64,000 nucleotides of DNA from NCBI RefSeq assembly GCF_018687975.1, contig NZ_CP061310.1, forward strand, positions 124,001 through 188,000, written 5' to 3'. The position numbers and the translations under genes were made by a program. The stretch is from Polynucleobacter sp. es-EL-1. GTDB lineage: Bacteria > Pseudomonadota > Gammaproteobacteria > Burkholderiales > Burkholderiaceae. Positions 45,131-53,465 of the stretch are shown piece by piece. The notes under the pieces were generated by a model. The model made no database searches. It was given only the letters and a program-made list of their open reading frames with translations, and had not been told where the DNA came from. Within the stretch, counting starts at the first letter, position 1, and the number at the start of each line of letters is the position of its first letter.

Positions 45131-45991
45131 ATGAATGAAAAATTAGACAGACTCTTAAGTCACCTAGAAACGTTTTTACCTAAGCCTTTAACTGAAGAGC
45201 AGTGGTCATCCTCTACCGCATTTAGGTGGCGTCGGCGCGATAGTATTTTTGGCAGCATTGGTTTTTTGCAGCCAGTCAAGCATGTGGCTGACATTAGTTT
45301 TGAAGATTTGCAAAATATTGATCGTCAGCGTGATGCGATTCGTGACAATACCAAAAACTTTATCCAAAAAAAGCCAGCAAATAATATTTTGCTAACGGGC
45401 GCACGAGGCACTGGAAAATCTTCCTTGATTAAAGCTAGTCTCCATGAATTTGCGAGTCAAGGTTTACGTCTGGTTGAGGTTGAGAAGGAGCACTTGGCTG
45501 ATTTGGCAGACATCACGGAGTTGCTGGCGGATAGACCGGAACGCTTTATTATTTTCTGTGATGACCTCTCTTTTGAAGATGGTGAGTCTGGATATAAGGC
45601 CATGAAATCCGCCCTGGATGGATCTGTGTCCGCTCAGGTAGATAATATTTTGATTTATGCCACATCCAATAGGCGTCATCTATTGCCTGAGTACATGAAA
45701 GATAACGAGGGTTATGTTCATGGCGATGATGGTGAGATTCATCCAGGCGAAGTAGTTGAGGAAAAGATTTCTTTATCTGAGCGCTTTGGTTTGTGGCTTT
45801 CTTTTTATCCTCCAAAGCAAGATGAATATTTAGCCATCGTGACACATTGGTTGCGTCATTTTGGTTTGAGTGAGTCGCAAATAGAAGCTGCTCGTGCAGA
45901 TGCATTGGTTTGGGCCTTGGAGCGCGGTTCACGTTCTGGTCGTGTGGCTTGGCAATTTGCTAAGCACTGGGCTGGCTCACATACTAAGTAA
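45131..45991 (+). CDS. AAA-family ATPase of the DUF815 group
   Basis: 286 residues. Walker A LLTGARGTGKSSLIK lies near residue 90 and Walker B IIFCDDLSFED near 140, followed by sensor-like YATSNRRHLLPEYM. The family is widespread and conserved in this position in betaproteobacteria, but its cellular job is not established. AGGA overlaps the argJ stop and precedes the ATG, so the two are probably co-expressed. Confidence 0.88.
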   Translation: MNEKLDRLLSHLETFLPKPLTEEQWSSSTAFRWRRRDSIFGSIGFLQPVKHVADISFEDLQNIDRQRDAIRDNTKNFIQKKPANNILLTGARGTGKSSLIKASLHEFASQGLRLVEVEKEHLADLADITELLADRPERFIIFCDDLSFEDGESGYKAMKSALDGSVSAQVDNILIYATSNRRHLLPEYMKDNEGYVHGDDGEIHPGEVVEEKISLSERFGLWLSFYPPKQDEYLAIVTHWLRHFGLSESQIEAARADALVWALERGSRSGRVAWQFAKHWAGSHTK

Positions 45992-46002
45992 AAATTTCAT
46001 TG

Positions 46003-46419
46003 ATGACTAAAGTCGATCGCCCAGTTACTGAGGTTGCCGCAGGTATTTTGCTGGACTCAACAGGGCGTTATCTTTTGGGTCAGAGGCCCGAAGGTAAGCC
46101 TTATGCTGGTTATTGGGAAGTCCCGGGTGGAAAAATTGAGGCTGGCGAATCTGTGTTTGATGCGCTTAAACGTGAGCTTCAGGAAGAGCTTGGGATTGAT
46201 ATACAAGAAAGTGAAGAGCTACTGGTTTTAGAGCATGACTATCCTCATGCTTATGTGCGCTTACATGTCAGCATCATTCGACAATGGCAAGGTACTCCTA
46301 GAGGGCAAGAAGGTCAGGCTTTATCTTGGGAGCTGCTTACAGAGGTAAAGCCAAGTGTTGAGCCTTTATTGCCAGCAGCATGGCCAATGCTTGAAAAGCT
46401 TAGATCCCTAAAGATTTAA
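46003..46419 (+). CDS. Nudix hydrolase, MutT-like (8-oxo-dGTP diphosphatase candidate)
   Basis: 138 residues from the ATG at 46003. Full Nudix box GGKIEAGESVFDALKRELQEELGI, preceded by YLLGQRPEGKPYAGYWEVPG, the pattern of MutT-type sanitising enzymes. Usually encoded near zapD and argJ in this lineage. The stop overlaps that of zapD in the palindrome TTAA. Confidence 0.9.
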   Translation: MTKVDRPVTEVAAGILLDSTGRYLLGQRPEGKPYAGYWEVPGGKIEAGESVFDALKRELQEELGIDIQESEELLVLEHDYPHAYVRLHVSIIRQWQGTPRGQEGQALSWELLTEVKPSVEPLLPAAWPMLEKLRSLKI

Positions 46420-47168
46420 AGCTGGCAGAGGGTGAGTCTAAAAGGTACATCCACATTTACGATTTGTGGTTTTTTATCTCGATCAGCTTTGAGAAAACGA
46501 ATCGATAGCAAATATTTGTTTGCGCTAATCTCTGAGAATAGCGAGTCATCTTCCACGGCAATGCGCATCAGTTGATAAACCTTACCAGAGGGTGCTTGCT
46601 GAAAAGATCCTTGATGTGCCACAACATCTTTCGCTTCACCAGATTGGCGTAATAGGCGCAAAAATATTTGGCATGCTTCATGCCAAGGTAGAAGTGGGGT
46701 AACGTAATTCTCTAATAACTCTCTACGCTGATTAGAGGGGCTATTTTTCCAGGCATGATAGCTGGGCAAATCAATTGGACTCGTGCCTCCCGGAATATTG
46801 AGGCGGGTGCGAATCGCATTAAGCCATTCACTTTCAGTGATCGCAGAGTTTGGTTTACCCATAGATTGATTGATATTGAGTGCAGCCTTATCAATTTCAG
46901 AGAGGGTTTTCAATAAAGTTTCTTGGTCTACCTTCTGGGAAGATCGCAAACCATTGAGGGCATACTTTTGACGTTCAAATTCTTTTAGTAGCAAAGATTT
47001 GATATCACCACGAGAGCCAATATCACCTAAATCAAATAGTATGGCGACAGCATTGTGATGAAGTTCAGGATCATCCGATCTTAGAAAATGATTAAAGCGA
47101 GCGAACAAATACTCAAGCCGAAGCATGCTTCGAACTAATTCATTAAAAGGGTATTCGTAGACGATCAC
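46416..47168 (-). CDS. zapD: Cell division protein ZapD
   Basis: Binds the FtsZ tail and bundles filaments. 250 residues, the ZapD/YacF length. It starts with GTG; VYEYPFNELVRSMLRLEYLF is the conserved opening and PSYHAWKNSPSNQRRELLENYVTPLLPW lies in the central region. The small zinc protein YacG, which often accompanies zapD, is absent from this locus. Directly downstream of coaE (11 bases). Confidence 0.94.
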   Translation of the reverse strand: MIVYEYPFNELVRSMLRLEYLFARFNHFLRSDDPELHHNAVAILFDLGDIGSRGDIKSLLLKEFERQKYALNGLRSSQKVDQETLLKTLSEIDKAALNINQSMGKPNSAITESEWLNAIRTRLNIPGGTSPIDLPSYHAWKNSPSNQRRELLENYVTPLLPWHEACQIFLRLLRQSGEAKDVVAHQGSFQQAPSGKVYQLMRIAVEDDSLFSEISANKYLLSIRFLKADRDKKPQIVNVDVPFRLTLCQL

Positions 47169-47179
47169 AAGCCTATATT

Positions 47180-47863
47180 CTATGACGAACTAGGCTGCTC
47201 TTTGCCAATTTTTAGTATTTTTTGGTGCAGATTGAAAACTGCTGTTTTCAGAATCTCTAAATCATCCTGATTTTCAATAATTGCATCAGCGTCAGCAAGA
47301 CGTGCTGTGCGGCTAGTTTGCGCGTTGAGGATATCTATTACTGCCTGACGAGGCATATTGTTGCGGTGCATCACACGAGCAATTTGGGTTTCTTCTGGAC
47401 AGTCAACCACCACAAGGTAATCGATTAGATTACGCCATGAGCCCGATTCAATAAGCAGGGGAACAACAAACACAAGGTAGGGAGCGCCCGCTTGAGCTAA
47501 TGAAGTAGCTAGCTTGGCGGTCTCCTCTCGGATAAGGGGATGGGTAATTTGCTCTAGTGTTTTTCTGGCTGCAGGATCTCCAAATACGAGGGCGCGCATT
47601 TTTGGGCGATCAAGAGCACCTTGAGAGTCAAGATATTCAAGACCAAATACTTTTTGAATACCTGCAATTGCTCTGCCGCCGGGGGCGGTAATTTCATGAG
47701 AGATGAGATCTGTATCGATAATGCCGGCGCCAAGCTTACCAAGTAGATCGCTCACAGTCGTTTTGCCCGAACCGATGCCTCCCGTTAATCCAATCAGGGG
47801 AAGCACCCCTTTTAGGTGGGCTAAATCAGTTGGGGAAGAAGGTTTTGAATGAATTGTGGCCAT
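47180..47863 (-). CDS. coaE: Dephospho-CoA kinase
   Basis: Final step of CoA synthesis. 227 residues as called. The P-loop is GLTGGIGSGKTT; DTDLISHEI and the lid region with RVMHRNNM are typical. The ATG at 47863 gives an ~18-residue extension before the usual N-terminus and overlaps pilD by 43 bases; an internal GTG just before LPLIGLTGG would give the ordinary ~209 residues. Confidence 0.96.
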   Translation of the reverse strand: MATIHSKPSSPTDLAHLKGVLPLIGLTGGIGSGKTTVSDLLGKLGAGIIDTDLISHEITAPGGRAIAGIQKVFGLEYLDSQGALDRPKMRALVFGDPAARKTLEQITHPLIREETAKLATSLAQAGAPYLVFVVPLLIESGSWRNLIDYLVVVDCPEETQIARVMHRNNMPRQAVIDILNAQTSRTARLADADAIIENQDDLEILKTAVFNLHQKILKIGKEQPSSS

Positions 47864-48318
47864 AACAACTCAATAATGCCAGCAATAGCCAAAAATGGGC
47901 CAAATGGAAAAGCCTGGTGTAACTTTTGTTTATTGAATTTTAGCCAAGCAAGCCCGCCTATAAGCCCAAGAAACGAGGCAATGAAAAGAATGTTGGGGAG
48001 TGCAACCCATCCTAGCCATGCTCCAAGAGCAGCCAAGAGTTTGGCATCTCCCATGCCAATTCCGTTGCGCCCCTTTATGGCTCTAAACCCAGTGTTGAGG
48101 GCCCATAAAAACCCATAGCCCATAATTCCTCCAATCAAGGCAGATGAGGTATTGGTAAATCCTGGCTCACTTACCGCGTTAAAAACTATTCCAATGCAAA
48201 TTAAGGGTAATGTGACATAGTCTGGCAGGCGAAAGGTGTGCCAATCGATATAAGCTAGATACAGCAAGCTCAATATCAGCAGCAGTTTCATTATGAAGTG
48301 GAGTGATTCCAAGCCCAT
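47821..48318 (-). CDS. pilD: Prepilin leader peptidase lacking the N-methyltransferase domain
   Basis: Membrane aspartyl protease of the GXGD type. 165 residues against ~280 for ordinary PilD. Both catalytic Asp regions are present: YIDWHTFRLPDYVT and GIGMGDAKLLAALGAWLG. The N-terminal half with its zinc Cys motifs and methyltransferase activity is missing, and there is no room for it because the ATG overlaps the pilC stop as TAATG. It resembles stand-alone CpaA/TadV-size peptidases. About five membrane segments remain. Confidence 0.87.
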   Translation of the reverse strand: MGLESLHFIMKLLLILSLLYLAYIDWHTFRLPDYVTLPLICIGIVFNAVSEPGFTNTSSALIGGIMGYGFLWALNTGFRAIKGRNGIGMGDAKLLAALGAWLGWVALPNILFIASFLGLIGGLAWLKFNKQKLHQAFPFGPFLAIAGIIELLWPQFIQNLLPQLI

Positions 48319-49385
48319 TAAACAATTTGCCCTAGGTTAAAGATAGGTAGATACAGAATTATGACCAATCCACCAATGACAAACCCAACCAAAAGAATGA
48401 GGAAGGGTTCTAAGCTATTGCTGAGTGAGTGGAGTTTACTGCTCAGTTGTTGATCAAGAGTATTGGCACGCTTATTAAGCATTTGCGCTAATGATCCACT
48501 TTGTGCAGCGATATGAAGTAGTAATAAGGTTTCAGTATCCATGAAGAGGGCTCGAGGATCTGATTTTTTGAGCGCTTCACTGACTGGGTAGCCACACGTG
48601 AGATGCTTAAACATTTCAGCGCTAAAGTCATGACTTACCCAATGATTGGAAGATTGCGCTGTTACTCGGAGTGCATCTGGAAGCGCTAGACCTGCATTGA
48701 TGAGGTGCCCTAAGGTTCGACACCAATTTCCAAGGGTTGCTAGTCTAAATAAATTACCCAGTAGCGGCAATCTCAAGACGAGGCGATCACAATGGCGTTG
48801 TAAAGCAATTAACTTATGCCATGAAAATAAGAAGCAAGTGATGATGCATATGCTGATGATGAGTAAGCCAATAAAATTTTTCTCAATCACTTGGGAGATA
48901 GCAATCAGTAGCAGTGTTGGTGCTGGGAGCTCTGCTTGAAAGTTATCAAATACCTCTTTGAATACAGGCACTACCCAAAGCATCATCACAATGACCAAGG
49001 TCACTGAAGTGGCGAGTGTAACTAAGGGGTAGGTAAGAGATTGAATTACTTTGCGACGTAATTCAATTTGGGCCTCTAGCTGTTTTGAGATCGTATCCAG
49101 CGCTAAGCCAAGATCTCCAGAGCGTTCGCTTACCCGAATCAGGTTGATAAATTCTTGAGAGAACTTTCCAGTTTTTGCGCCTAGGCAATGCGAAAGACTA
49201 TTGCCGCCTTGTAAGTGCAAGCGAACTTGTTCTAGCCATCCGCGCCAGGATTTTTGGGTGGATTGGGTGATGATTTCAATGGCATTGAGTAGTGGCAATC
49301 CAGCTTGGATCAAGGAGAGTAGTTGCTGTGCAAAATGCAGTTGCTCTAATTGACTCAACTCATTTTTTGAAATGAAATTTTTCAA
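48318..49385 (-). CDS. pilC: Type IV pilus/type II secretion inner-membrane platform protein
   Basis: GspF/PilC family, about 355 residues. Two tandem F domains are visible: the first with FAQQLLSLIQAGLPLLNAIEII and FINLIRVSERSGDLGLALDTISKQLE, the second with TLGNWCRTLGHLINAGLALPDAL and LLHIAAQSGSLAQML, plus three membrane segments. No ATG exists near the start. TTG at 49385 overlaps the pilB stop as TTGA; a TTG two codons earlier (49391) is also possible. Confidence 0.9.
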   Translation of the reverse strand: MKNFISKNELSQLEQLHFAQQLLSLIQAGLPLLNAIEIITQSTQKSWRGWLEQVRLHLQGGNSLSHCLGAKTGKFSQEFINLIRVSERSGDLGLALDTISKQLEAQIELRRKVIQSLTYPLVTLATSVTLVIVMMLWVVPVFKEVFDNFQAELPAPTLLLIAISQVIEKNFIGLLIISICIITCFLFSWHKLIALQRHCDRLVLRLPLLGNLFRLATLGNWCRTLGHLINAGLALPDALRVTAQSSNHWVSHDFSAEMFKHLTCGYPVSEALKKSDPRALFMDTETLLLLHIAAQSGSLAQMLNKRANTLDQQLSSKLHSLSNSLEPFLILLVGFVIGGLVIILYLPIFNLGQIV

Positions 49386-50452
49386 TGCCAAGTACCTACT
49401 TCATCATCTAGGGTGGCTTGGTCAATCAATCCTGCTTTTACAGCGAGAGCTCCTGCAGAATGAAGATCTAAAAAAGGAGCAGATGAAAAAAGTTGACTCC
49501 CTGCTAAAACCTCATGAACGCCTATGCGACCAAAGTATCCCGAGCTAGTGCATTGAGGACATTGATCGGTCTTTATATAGTTGATGCATTGCATGCAACG
49601 CTGACGCACTAGTCTTTGTGAGCTAACGCAGCGTAAACAAGACTCAATTGCCTCGGAATCAATCCCTAAGTTTTTAAGGCGACTTAATACCCCTGATGCA
49701 TTGCGAGTATGAAGCGTACTAAGAACGAGGTGTCCAGTTTGGGCGGCCTGAATTGCCAATTGGGCGCTAGCAATATCACGTATCTCACCGATCATGATGA
49801 CATCCGGATCTTGCCGAAGTAAAGCTCGGATGATGGTTGGGAAATCTAAGCCAGCACGTGGATGGTAGGCTACTTGATTAATGCCTGGCAGTTGAATTTC
49901 GATAGGGTCTTCAACTGAGCAGATATTGCGATTGACTTGATTGAGTTCATTAAGACAGCTATACAGAGTGCGTGTCTTACCGCTTCCCGTAGGGCCTGTT
50001 ACCAGAATTAAGCCATTGGTTTGGCGTAGCGCATGACGAAATAAATCTAGTTGTTCGGGTAATAAACCAAGTTTTTCAAGAGATAGATCACCTACTTGAT
50101 TGGGCAATATGCGAACAACGGCTTTTTCACCATGAAGCGTGGGAATAATGGAGACTCGGCAGTTAGTATCGGGCTTGCTGAAAATGTGACCAATGGATAG
50201 GCGACCGTCTTGAGGAATTCTTTTCTCAGCTATATCGAGACGCGATAACATTTTGATGCGCGTAATTAGGCGCTCGTGTAAGTTAATGGGGTATTGAGTT
50301 TGGTGAATCAGTTGCCCATCAACCCTAAGGCGTACTTCACCCTGCAGGGATCTAGGCTCGATGTGAATATCGCTTGCTCTGGACTCTAATGCATTTACAG
50401 TAATTTCATGCCAGGTTCGAACAATCAACGAATCATGCTGCAAATTGCTCAA
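49382..50452 (-). CDS. pilB: Short type IV pilus/type II secretion assembly ATPase
   Basis: GspE/PilB family, 356 residues against ~560 for full PilB: the N1 domain is missing and the protein begins at the N2 domain (ASDIHIEPR). Walker A GPTGSGKT, Asp box region, Walker B MIGEIRD and the His box STLHTRNA are intact, as is the zinc tetracysteine loop (CMQC...CPQC). Probable start is TTG at 50452, overlapping the upstream CorC-type stop as TTGA. No pilin or secretin gene is in the window. Confidence 0.9.
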   Translation of the reverse strand: MSNLQHDSLIVRTWHEITVNALESRASDIHIEPRSLQGEVRLRVDGQLIHQTQYPINLHERLITRIKMLSRLDIAEKRIPQDGRLSIGHIFSKPDTNCRVSIIPTLHGEKAVVRILPNQVGDLSLEKLGLLPEQLDLFRHALRQTNGLILVTGPTGSGKTRTLYSCLNELNQVNRNICSVEDPIEIQLPGINQVAYHPRAGLDFPTIIRALLRQDPDVIMIGEIRDIASAQLAIQAAQTGHLVLSTLHTRNASGVLSRLKNLGIDSEAIESCLRCVSSQRLVRQRCMQCINYIKTDQCPQCTSSGYFGRIGVHEVLAGSQLFSSAPFLDLHSAGALAVKAGLIDQATLDDEVGTWH

Positions 50453-51738
50453 TGAATATCAGGCTGACTATTTGGGCGATAGAGTTTGACGGTTTTCACG
50501 CTATGCTCATCAAACTGCACAATTTCCATCACAACATCAGCAATGCGGATACTCACGTCATGATCTGGAATGGCCTCTAGTTTTTCTAGGATGAGACCAT
50601 TTAAAGTGCGCGGCCCATCTAAAGGTAAATCTAAATTGAGTAGACGATTTAAATCACGGAGAGCTGCAGTACCGTTGGCAAGGTATGTCCCATCTGCAAG
50701 CCAGTGAGGTTCATTGGAAAGATTGGAGAACGAGGTCGTAAACTCACCAATGAGTTCTTCGACAATATCTTCAAAGGTAACCAGTCCAAGCACTTCACCA
50801 TATTCATTGACGACTAAACTCAAGCGTTGCTGATTGTCTTGGAAAAACTGCATTTGTTGTAAGACTGGAGTGCCGCTGGGAATAAAGTAAGGCTCATTGA
50901 GAAGTGCCTTAAAGTCTTCATGACAAAGTTCTGTGTTTCCCAGCAGAGATAATGCTTTTTTTACTGAAAGAATCCCGATGATGCGCTCAGAGTCTCCATC
51001 ACAAACCGGCAATTTATTGTGATAACAAGTTTCTAGTTGCTGCATTACTTCATCAATAGGTCTTGATAGATCTAAGGTTTCAATTTTAGATCTCGGCGTC
51101 ATGACATCATCAACCAGAATATTTTCTAGGTTAAATAGATTGAGCAAAATATTGCGATGATGGGTCGATACAAATCGATTGGATTCGAGGACTAAGCTGC
51201 GTAACTCCTCTTTACTCATTGCCCTATTTTCAGCGGAGGTTTGCAGTCGTAAAGCTTTCATCAGTCCAGATACAAAGCTATTGATGAACCATAGCAGTGG
51301 CTTCAGAATATAGCTTAGTGGCAGAATAACCCAGCCAACCTTGCTGGCTATCTTTTCTGGAAATGCGGTACCGATGACCTTCGGGGTGATTTCGCTAAAG
51401 ATGATGATCAGTAATGCCACTACTAACGTGGCAATAGATAGAACTACGCCGCTATCACCAAAAATATGTAAAGCGATACCAGTTACTAGAATAGGTAAGA
51501 CGGTATTAATTAGATTGTTGGAGATGAGCAGGACTGAGAGAAGCGAGTCAATTCTTTTTAATAGGCGTTCCGCTAGGGCGGCACCTCGGTTACCGTTGTG
51601 AGCCATTGCGCGAAGACGATGGCGATTGGCGGAAAGCATGCTCGTTTCAGCCATTGAAAAAAAGCCAGAAAGAGCAAGTAAAAATAGGACTAAGGCGACT
51701 TGACCAATGAGGGGCCAATCATCAAAAAAAGTGTCCAT
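50449..51738 (-). CDS. CNNM/CorC-family (HlyC/CorC, DUF21-CBS) membrane protein
   Basis: 429 residues. N-terminal DUF21/CNNM domain with about four membrane helices (LFLLALSGFFSMAETSMLSA, then VLPILVTGIAL and VVALLIIIFSEITPKVIG). A CBS pair follows, starting with DDVMTPRSKIETLD and ending VTFEDIVEELIGE, and a C-terminal CorC_HlyC domain begins near TYLANGTAALRDL. Family members are linked to Mg2+/Co2+ efflux or cation homeostasis; the substrate is not evident. Confidence 0.92.
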   Translation of the reverse strand: MDTFFDDWPLIGQVALVLFLLALSGFFSMAETSMLSANRHRLRAMAHNGNRGAALAERLLKRIDSLLSVLLISNNLINTVLPILVTGIALHIFGDSGVVLSIATLVVALLIIIFSEITPKVIGTAFPEKIASKVGWVILPLSYILKPLLWFINSFVSGLMKALRLQTSAENRAMSKEELRSLVLESNRFVSTHHRNILLNLFNLENILVDDVMTPRSKIETLDLSRPIDEVMQQLETCYHNKLPVCDGDSERIIGILSVKKALSLLGNTELCHEDFKALLNEPYFIPSGTPVLQQMQFFQDNQQRLSLVVNEYGEVLGLVTFEDIVEELIGEFTTSFSNLSNEPHWLADGTYLANGTAALRDLNRLLNLDLPLDGPRTLNGLILEKLEAIPDHDVSIRIADVVMEIVQFDEHSVKTVKLYRPNSQPDIH

Positions 51739-51855
51739 TCAGTACGCCTACAAAATAATAAGAAGAATCAATATAGCAAAGTACGGTTTCAGTATCTATC
51801 TCAGTGGCTGAGATGTATCAGAATGCCTTCGGATATCTATGTCAGAATCTTCAGC

Positions 51856-52368
51856 ATGACAGCTTCTAATCTAAAAATAACGCCTAATTTAAAGAAATAT
51901 TGCGTTATGTCCGCGCCTTTTGGGTGTTTGGGAGTGGAAACAGAGCTCATTGATGGTAGTTTGATGATTTCCAAGGTGGATTATTTGCCGCCTGATGCTG
52001 TTTTAGTGCGCCCAAGCAATGATTTAGCCAAGTTGTTTGCAATGCAGTGTGAACAATATTTTCAAAATCCAGCCTTTGTCTTTGATTTGCCAGTAAAGCC
52101 TGCTGGCACTCTGCATCAGCAAAAAGTGTGGAATGCTGTCCAAGACATTCAAGTTGGCAATACCCAGACCTATGGGGGGTTGGCTAAAAAAATTCAGAGT
52201 GGACCCCGAGCGGTGGGAACTGCCTGTGGCTCAAATCCTTACCCCCTAATTACACCTTGCCACCGAGTTATATCAGCGCAAGGCATCGGGGGGTTTATGA
52301 AAGAAAATCATCCCGGTTTTTATCGCCAAGTAAAGCTCTGGCTTTTAAAGCACGAAGGTGCGCTCTAG
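51856..52368 (+). CDS. ogt: Methylated-DNA--protein-cysteine methyltransferase (Ogt class)
   Basis: Suicide repair protein for O6-alkylguanine. 170 residues from the ATG at 51856; earlier in-frame ATGs (51823 and 51700) would add N-terminal residues unlike the family. Active-site PCHRV is present, with the helix-turn-helix region YGGLAKKIQSGPRAVGTACGSNP and the DNA-contact segment GGFMKE. It lacks an Ada sensor domain. Its stop overlaps the stop of the convergent synthase gene in CTAG. Confidence 0.9.
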   Translation: MTASNLKITPNLKKYCVMSAPFGCLGVETELIDGSLMISKVDYLPPDAVLVRPSNDLAKLFAMQCEQYFQNPAFVFDLPVKPAGTLHQQKVWNAVQDIQVGNTQTYGGLAKKIQSGPRAVGTACGSNPYPLITPCHRVISAQGIGGFMKENHPGFYRQVKLWLLKHEGAL

Positions 52369-53357
52369 GAATGTAATACAGTATTTTTTCTCAGTTTCTG
52401 AGATGCGATATGGAAGAATATTTTCAGCATGAGATCGTTACATGCGGCAATTTTGGTAAATCCGTAAAACAGCCAAACCGTATTTCTAGAGAGTTTTGTT
52501 GGCGCTTGATCGTCAAGCTCCTTGCGAGTGGCAATTTTCTCAAGAGTCATCACTGCCAGTCCAAAGGCTAAAAAGCAAAATTGCCGCATCCCTTTTTCAG
52601 TTTTTGGAATGAGGAAAATATAGGCAAGAGAATTTTGGAGCTTTTTATAGGCAATGCTAAGAAGTGATTCTTGAGTTATATCAGCTGGCATCCATGAGAC
52701 ACCTCGTGCTCTGTCTTCTGGCGAGTCCTTAAGAATATTGGTCATTTGTAGTGCCTGACCAAAATCAATCGCTAATTTCTCATGCCCCTTAATTCTTTTA
52801 GCAAACTCAGGAGAGTAGTTGCTAAAAATAGTGGTGAGAAGCTCGCCAACCACTCCTGCAACTACATAGCAATACTTTTCAAATTCCCCAAGGTCCTTAA
52901 GCCCAACTGCAGATTGTCGATTGTGAAAGTAGGACATTCCTTCGGACATGATGGAGACGCAACGACTAATTGCAGCCTGATCCTCATTTGGGAAGGTATG
53001 CAAAATGCGCAGAACAGTAGGGGTGTGGGAAATGAGATCAAGCTCATCAACATTGGAGTGTGCTTTTAAAGCATCTAAGCAAGGCTCAACAAATAAGGTT
53101 ACGGGGATGGAGCCAAGCACAGCCTCTATAAATAGTGCAGAGAGCTCTTGCTTGGTGTTTGGTAAGAGCTCGGCCGCATCTTCAATCGTATCCACAATCC
53201 GACACAGTAGATAAGTGTTGCCTACTACCACCTCCATTTCTGAGGGTAACAGTGGAATGGTGAGAGCAAAAGTTCGTGATACTGAACCCAAAATAGCCTT
53301 TTGGTAGGCTAGATCACTTTTTTGACGCTCTATTAGGTGCTGATCTGCAGAATTCAC
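52365..53357 (-). CDS. Squalene/phytoene synthase-family protein
   Basis: Head-to-head prenyl condensing enzyme fold, 330 residues, GTG start. First Asp-rich motif is LLCRIVDTIEDA, closer to eukaryotic squalene synthase (DTxED) than to bacterial CrtB or HpnD (DDxxDE). YCYVVAGVVGELLTTIF and the second Asp-rich motif QMTNILKDSPEDRARGVSWMP are present. Near the C-terminus a hydrophobic helix is possible. No hopanoid or carotenoid genes are adjacent, so the product (squalene, dehydrosqualene or another) cannot be named. Confidence 0.82.
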   Translation of the reverse strand: MNSADQHLIERQKSDLAYQKAILGSVSRTFALTIPLLPSEMEVVVGNTYLLCRIVDTIEDAAELLPNTKQELSALFIEAVLGSIPVTLFVEPCLDALKAHSNVDELDLISHTPTVLRILHTFPNEDQAAISRCVSIMSEGMSYFHNRQSAVGLKDLGEFEKYCYVVAGVVGELLTTIFSNYSPEFAKRIKGHEKLAIDFGQALQMTNILKDSPEDRARGVSWMPADITQESLLSIAYKKLQNSLAYIFLIPKTEKGMRQFCFLAFGLAVMTLEKIATRKELDDQAPTKLSRNTVWLFYGFTKIAACNDLMLKIFFHIASQKLRKNTVLHS

Positions 53358-53465
53358 CTCTAAATTATGTCAGATAGGAAGAGCTGCCCTCAGCCTATAT
53401 TCATTTAATGGCATAAGTGACAAAGCCATATAATTTGTGCAAATTCATGAGGGAGCGATTGGGCG
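53358..53465. promoter_or_regulatory. Divergent spacer, squalene-synthase-like gene / symporter gene
   Basis: 108 bases. On the plus strand a consensus -10 TATAAT lies at 53429-53434 without a good -35 partner, and AGGGAG sits about 10 bases before the symporter ATG. Confidence 0.4.

Noticed and set aside
45549..45932. 127-residue antisense frame in the AAA ATPase gene
   Set aside because: His- and Gln-rich shadow translation of a gene with clear Walker motifs.
47821..48318. PilD as a frameshifted pseudogene
   Set aside because: The upstream sequence is intact pilC coding and the ATG is in a regular TAATG overlap, so no lost N-terminal half is hidden in another frame.
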